Assembly: GCA_900555915.1 (NCBI GenBank)
Contig: USNC01000067.1
Span: forward strand, 1-7,210
DNA length: 7,210 nt
DNA from: an uncultured Porphyromonadaceae bacterium
GTDB lineage: Bacteria > Bacteroidota > Bacteroidia > Bacteroidales > Muribaculaceae
Direction of reading: 5' to 3'
Shown here: piece after piece, positions 5,600-7,210 of the stretch
Position numbering within the stretch: the stretch's first letter is position 1
Layout: every line of letters starts with the position of its first letter
Program-made: the position numbers and the translations under genes
The notes under the pieces: model-generated
Seen by the model: only the letters and a program-made list of their open reading frames with translations
Told to the model about the DNA's origin: nothing
Databases searched by the model: none

Positions 5600-7210
5600 T
5601 CAGCGTCTCACCGGTGTCTCCTCCATGAAGAGATACGAAGGTTCGTAGCCGCCGTAGTCCACCACTATTTTCTCAAACACGATTCCCTCGTCGAGCGGAC
5701 GGATCGTGATCTCGTGCAGGCCGTCTGTTGTGGCTCCCGGAGTCAGGGTCACGTCTTTTTCCACTACGCGCCGTGCCACTGTCGGGTAGAACACGTCGTA
5801 GATGTTCTGAGGCTCTTCGTTGAGGTTGTGGTTGAAGTTGACGGTCTTTTCATCTCCGCCGTCGATGCTCACCGCATAGCGGTGCCCTTCCAGATTCTTG
5901 AAGGCGAGTGTTGACTTCACCACTACTTTCACGTTGACTTCTTTGGCGGAGTCCGGGAGCGCGAGGCGATAGGTGAGCGATGCGTTTCCGGCTGGCATGG
6001 TGTAGGGCGTGAGCGCAACTCCGCTCAGGGTTCTTCCCATGTCGGCATAGGTCTGCCATGTGTAGCCTTCCGGGGCGTCTGCCTTGTAGTAATGCTCCGC
6101 TTCCATCACCACCGCGCCGTTGCCGTCGGGCTGGAACACGTAGCGCCCCTTCATCTCATCCGGATTGTCGAAGCGGAATACTTCCGGCATGGTGTCGGCC
6201 GGGAAATTGTCGTTCCATGAGGTGTAGCCGATATGTTTCTGACTCATCATGCCGTCCCATTTTCCTCCGGCTATATCCTTGTTGTATTCATTCATGAGGC
6301 GGCCGTCGCGGGCGAAAGCTTTCTCAGCCCTGCCGGCCCAGATGTTGGCCGCCGGATTTCCCTCTTTATGCAGTTTGCGGTTCATGGACACCGAGTAGTA
6401 CATGTCGTAGAGATTGGCCATCAGCTGCACCGGGAAAAGCACGATCTCGCGGTATGCGTCGCGGTATTCCGGCGCGAGGTCCATATACTGCCGCGTGGCC
6501 TCGGCCTCCAGACGCAGGAAGTCGTCGGTGACGTCTTTCCATTCCCCTGAGGTCAGGTTGTAGGTGTTCTGGTCGAGCATCTCGGGTGTGACGCGTCCTG
6601 CATATTTGCTGTAGAGATTGATGATGCGCGCGGCTTCGGCTGCCTGGGTGTCGCCAAACTGCTGCCGGCAGAAGTCGAGCGTATGGTCGGTGATGTGGTC
6701 GGCGTCATATTCCTTCGGATTCCATGCCATGTCCATGAAGAGGGTGATGGGATATTCCATCGGTTTCAGGTCGCCGACGTTGAGGATCCAGAGTTTGTCC
6801 ACTCCGTAGTCGTAGGTCAGGTTGAGCTGTTCCCACATCCCCTGTATCGGGGTCACGTTGATGAGTTTCGAGTTGCGCGGCGCTCCCACGTAGTCCACGT
6901 GATAGTACATGCCCCAGCCTCCCGGATGCTTGCGTTCCTCCGCGTTGGGCAGTCGGCGCACGTTGCCCCAGTTGTCGTCGCAAAGCAGATATATCACGTC
7001 GTCGGGGGCGCGCAGTCCCTTGTCGTAGTAGTCGAGCACTTCCTTGTAGAGTGCCCAGAGCTGGGGAGTCTTCTCGGCTTTTCTGCCGGTCTCCTTGCTT
7101 ATGATCTTGCGCTGGTTGCTGATGATTTTCTTTAGAAGGGCCACATCGGCGCTCTCGCTCATGGCCTCGTCGCCGTCGCCGCGCATGCCTATCGTCACTA
7201 TGTCTTCCGT
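5600..7210 (-). CDS. GH115 xylan alpha-1,2-glucuronidase, C-terminal 536 residues (5' end outside window)
   Basis: Family GH115 enzymes remove (4-O-methyl-)D-glucuronic acid alpha-1,2-linked to xylose, including internal residues of long glucuronoxylan chains, in the periplasm or at the cell surface. The frame is open to the window edge, so the GTG at 7198 is internal; the fragment begins TEDIVTIGMRGDGDE. Numbering from that T, hallmark segments are GMRGDGDE (8-15), CDDNWGN (77-83) and GWGMYYHVDYVGAPRNSK (98-115). From memory of Bacteroides ovatus BoAgu115A, a constant offset of 318 puts its catalytic acid Asp332 at D14, and Glu375, Asp396, Asn398, Tyr420, His422 and Tyr425 at E57, D78, N80, Y102, H104 and Y107. 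The order is end of the catalytic barrel (to about 160), helical region (about 165-310) and C-terminal beta-sandwich (about 362-525, starting VVMEAEHYYK). The missing N-terminus should hold the signal peptide and first domain. The next gene starts 60 bp downstream. Family assignment is secure; substrate is inferred from the family. Confidence 0.95.
   Translation of the reverse strand, partial: TEDIVTIGMRGDGDEAMSESADVALLKKIISNQRKIISKETGRKAEKTPQLWALYKEVLDYYDKGLRAPDDVIYLLCDDNWGNVRRLPNAEERKHPGGWGMYYHVDYVGAPRNSKLINVTPIQGMWEQLNLTYDYGVDKLWILNVGDLKPMEYPITLFMDMAWNPKEYDADHITDHTLDFCRQQFGDTQAAEAARIINLYSKYAGRVTPEMLDQNTYNLTSGEWKDVTDDFLRLEAEATRQYMDLAPEYRDAYREIVLFPVQLMANLYDMYYSVSMNRKLHKEGNPAANIWAGRAEKAFARDGRLMNEYNKDIAGGKWDGMMSQKHIGYTSWNDNFPADTMPEVFRFDNPDEMKGRYVFQPDGNGAVVMEAEHYYKADAPEGYTWQTYADMGRTLSGVALTPYTMPAGNASLTYRLALPDSAKEVNVKVVVKSTLAFKNLEGHRYAVSIDGGDEKTVNFNHNLNEEPQNIYDVFYPTVARRVVEKDVTLTPGATTDGLHEITIRPLDEGIVFEKIVVDYGGYEPSYLFMEETPVRR

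Noticed and set aside
1..7210. CRISPR array, tRNA/rRNA, insertion sequence or phage genes
   Set aside because: No regularly spaced repeats, no cloverleaf or rRNA-like segments, and no transposase, integrase or phage motifs; four intact hydrolase genes fill 98 percent of the window.

Overview
The window carries four consecutive minus-strand genes (read from 7210 down to 152), all encoding glycoside hydrolases. In transcription order they are: the C-terminal two thirds of a GH115 alpha-glucuronidase (5' end outside the window), a GH43 enzyme with a C-terminal CBM6-like domain, a GH2 beta-galactosidase-type enzyme with extra C-terminal beta domains, and a second, divergent GH43 enzyme. Junctions are 60 bp, 28 bp and a 4-bp ATGA overlap, so this looks like the 3' part of one operon. 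No plus-strand gene is credible.

The organism is probably a gut Bacteroidales (phylum Bacteroidota), perhaps of the Muribaculaceae/Prevotellaceae type. The reasons are the GH115/GH43/GH2 gene set, secreted enzymes packed in one operon, starts without Shine-Dalgarno sequences preceded by A/C/T-rich, G-poor stretches, and protein texture. The genus is inference. The window is moderately GC-rich and rich in G/C at third positions, which produces long antisense ORFs.

Functionally the set fits the accessory part of a polysaccharide utilization locus for glucurono-arabinoxylan or a similar branched hemicellulose. GH115 removes (4-O-methyl-)glucuronic acid from the backbone. The GH43 enzymes would remove arabinofuranose and/or xylose. 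The GH2 enzyme would remove beta-linked galactose or a similar cap. No susC/susD, regulator or endo-xylanase gene lies in the window, so the locus assignment rests on these four enzymes. All appear to be periplasmic or surface exported: three have visible N-terminal signals, and the GH115 N-terminus is missing.

Positions 1-151 are a GC-rich non-coding 3' flank holding several strong inverted repeats. One begins about 20 nt after the last stop codon and is a reasonable transcription terminator candidate. I found no frankly new system. The points most worth checking are the unassigned substrates of the last two enzymes, the ATGA/A8 start region of the last gene, the G-depleted spacers and the nested hairpins in the 3' flank.
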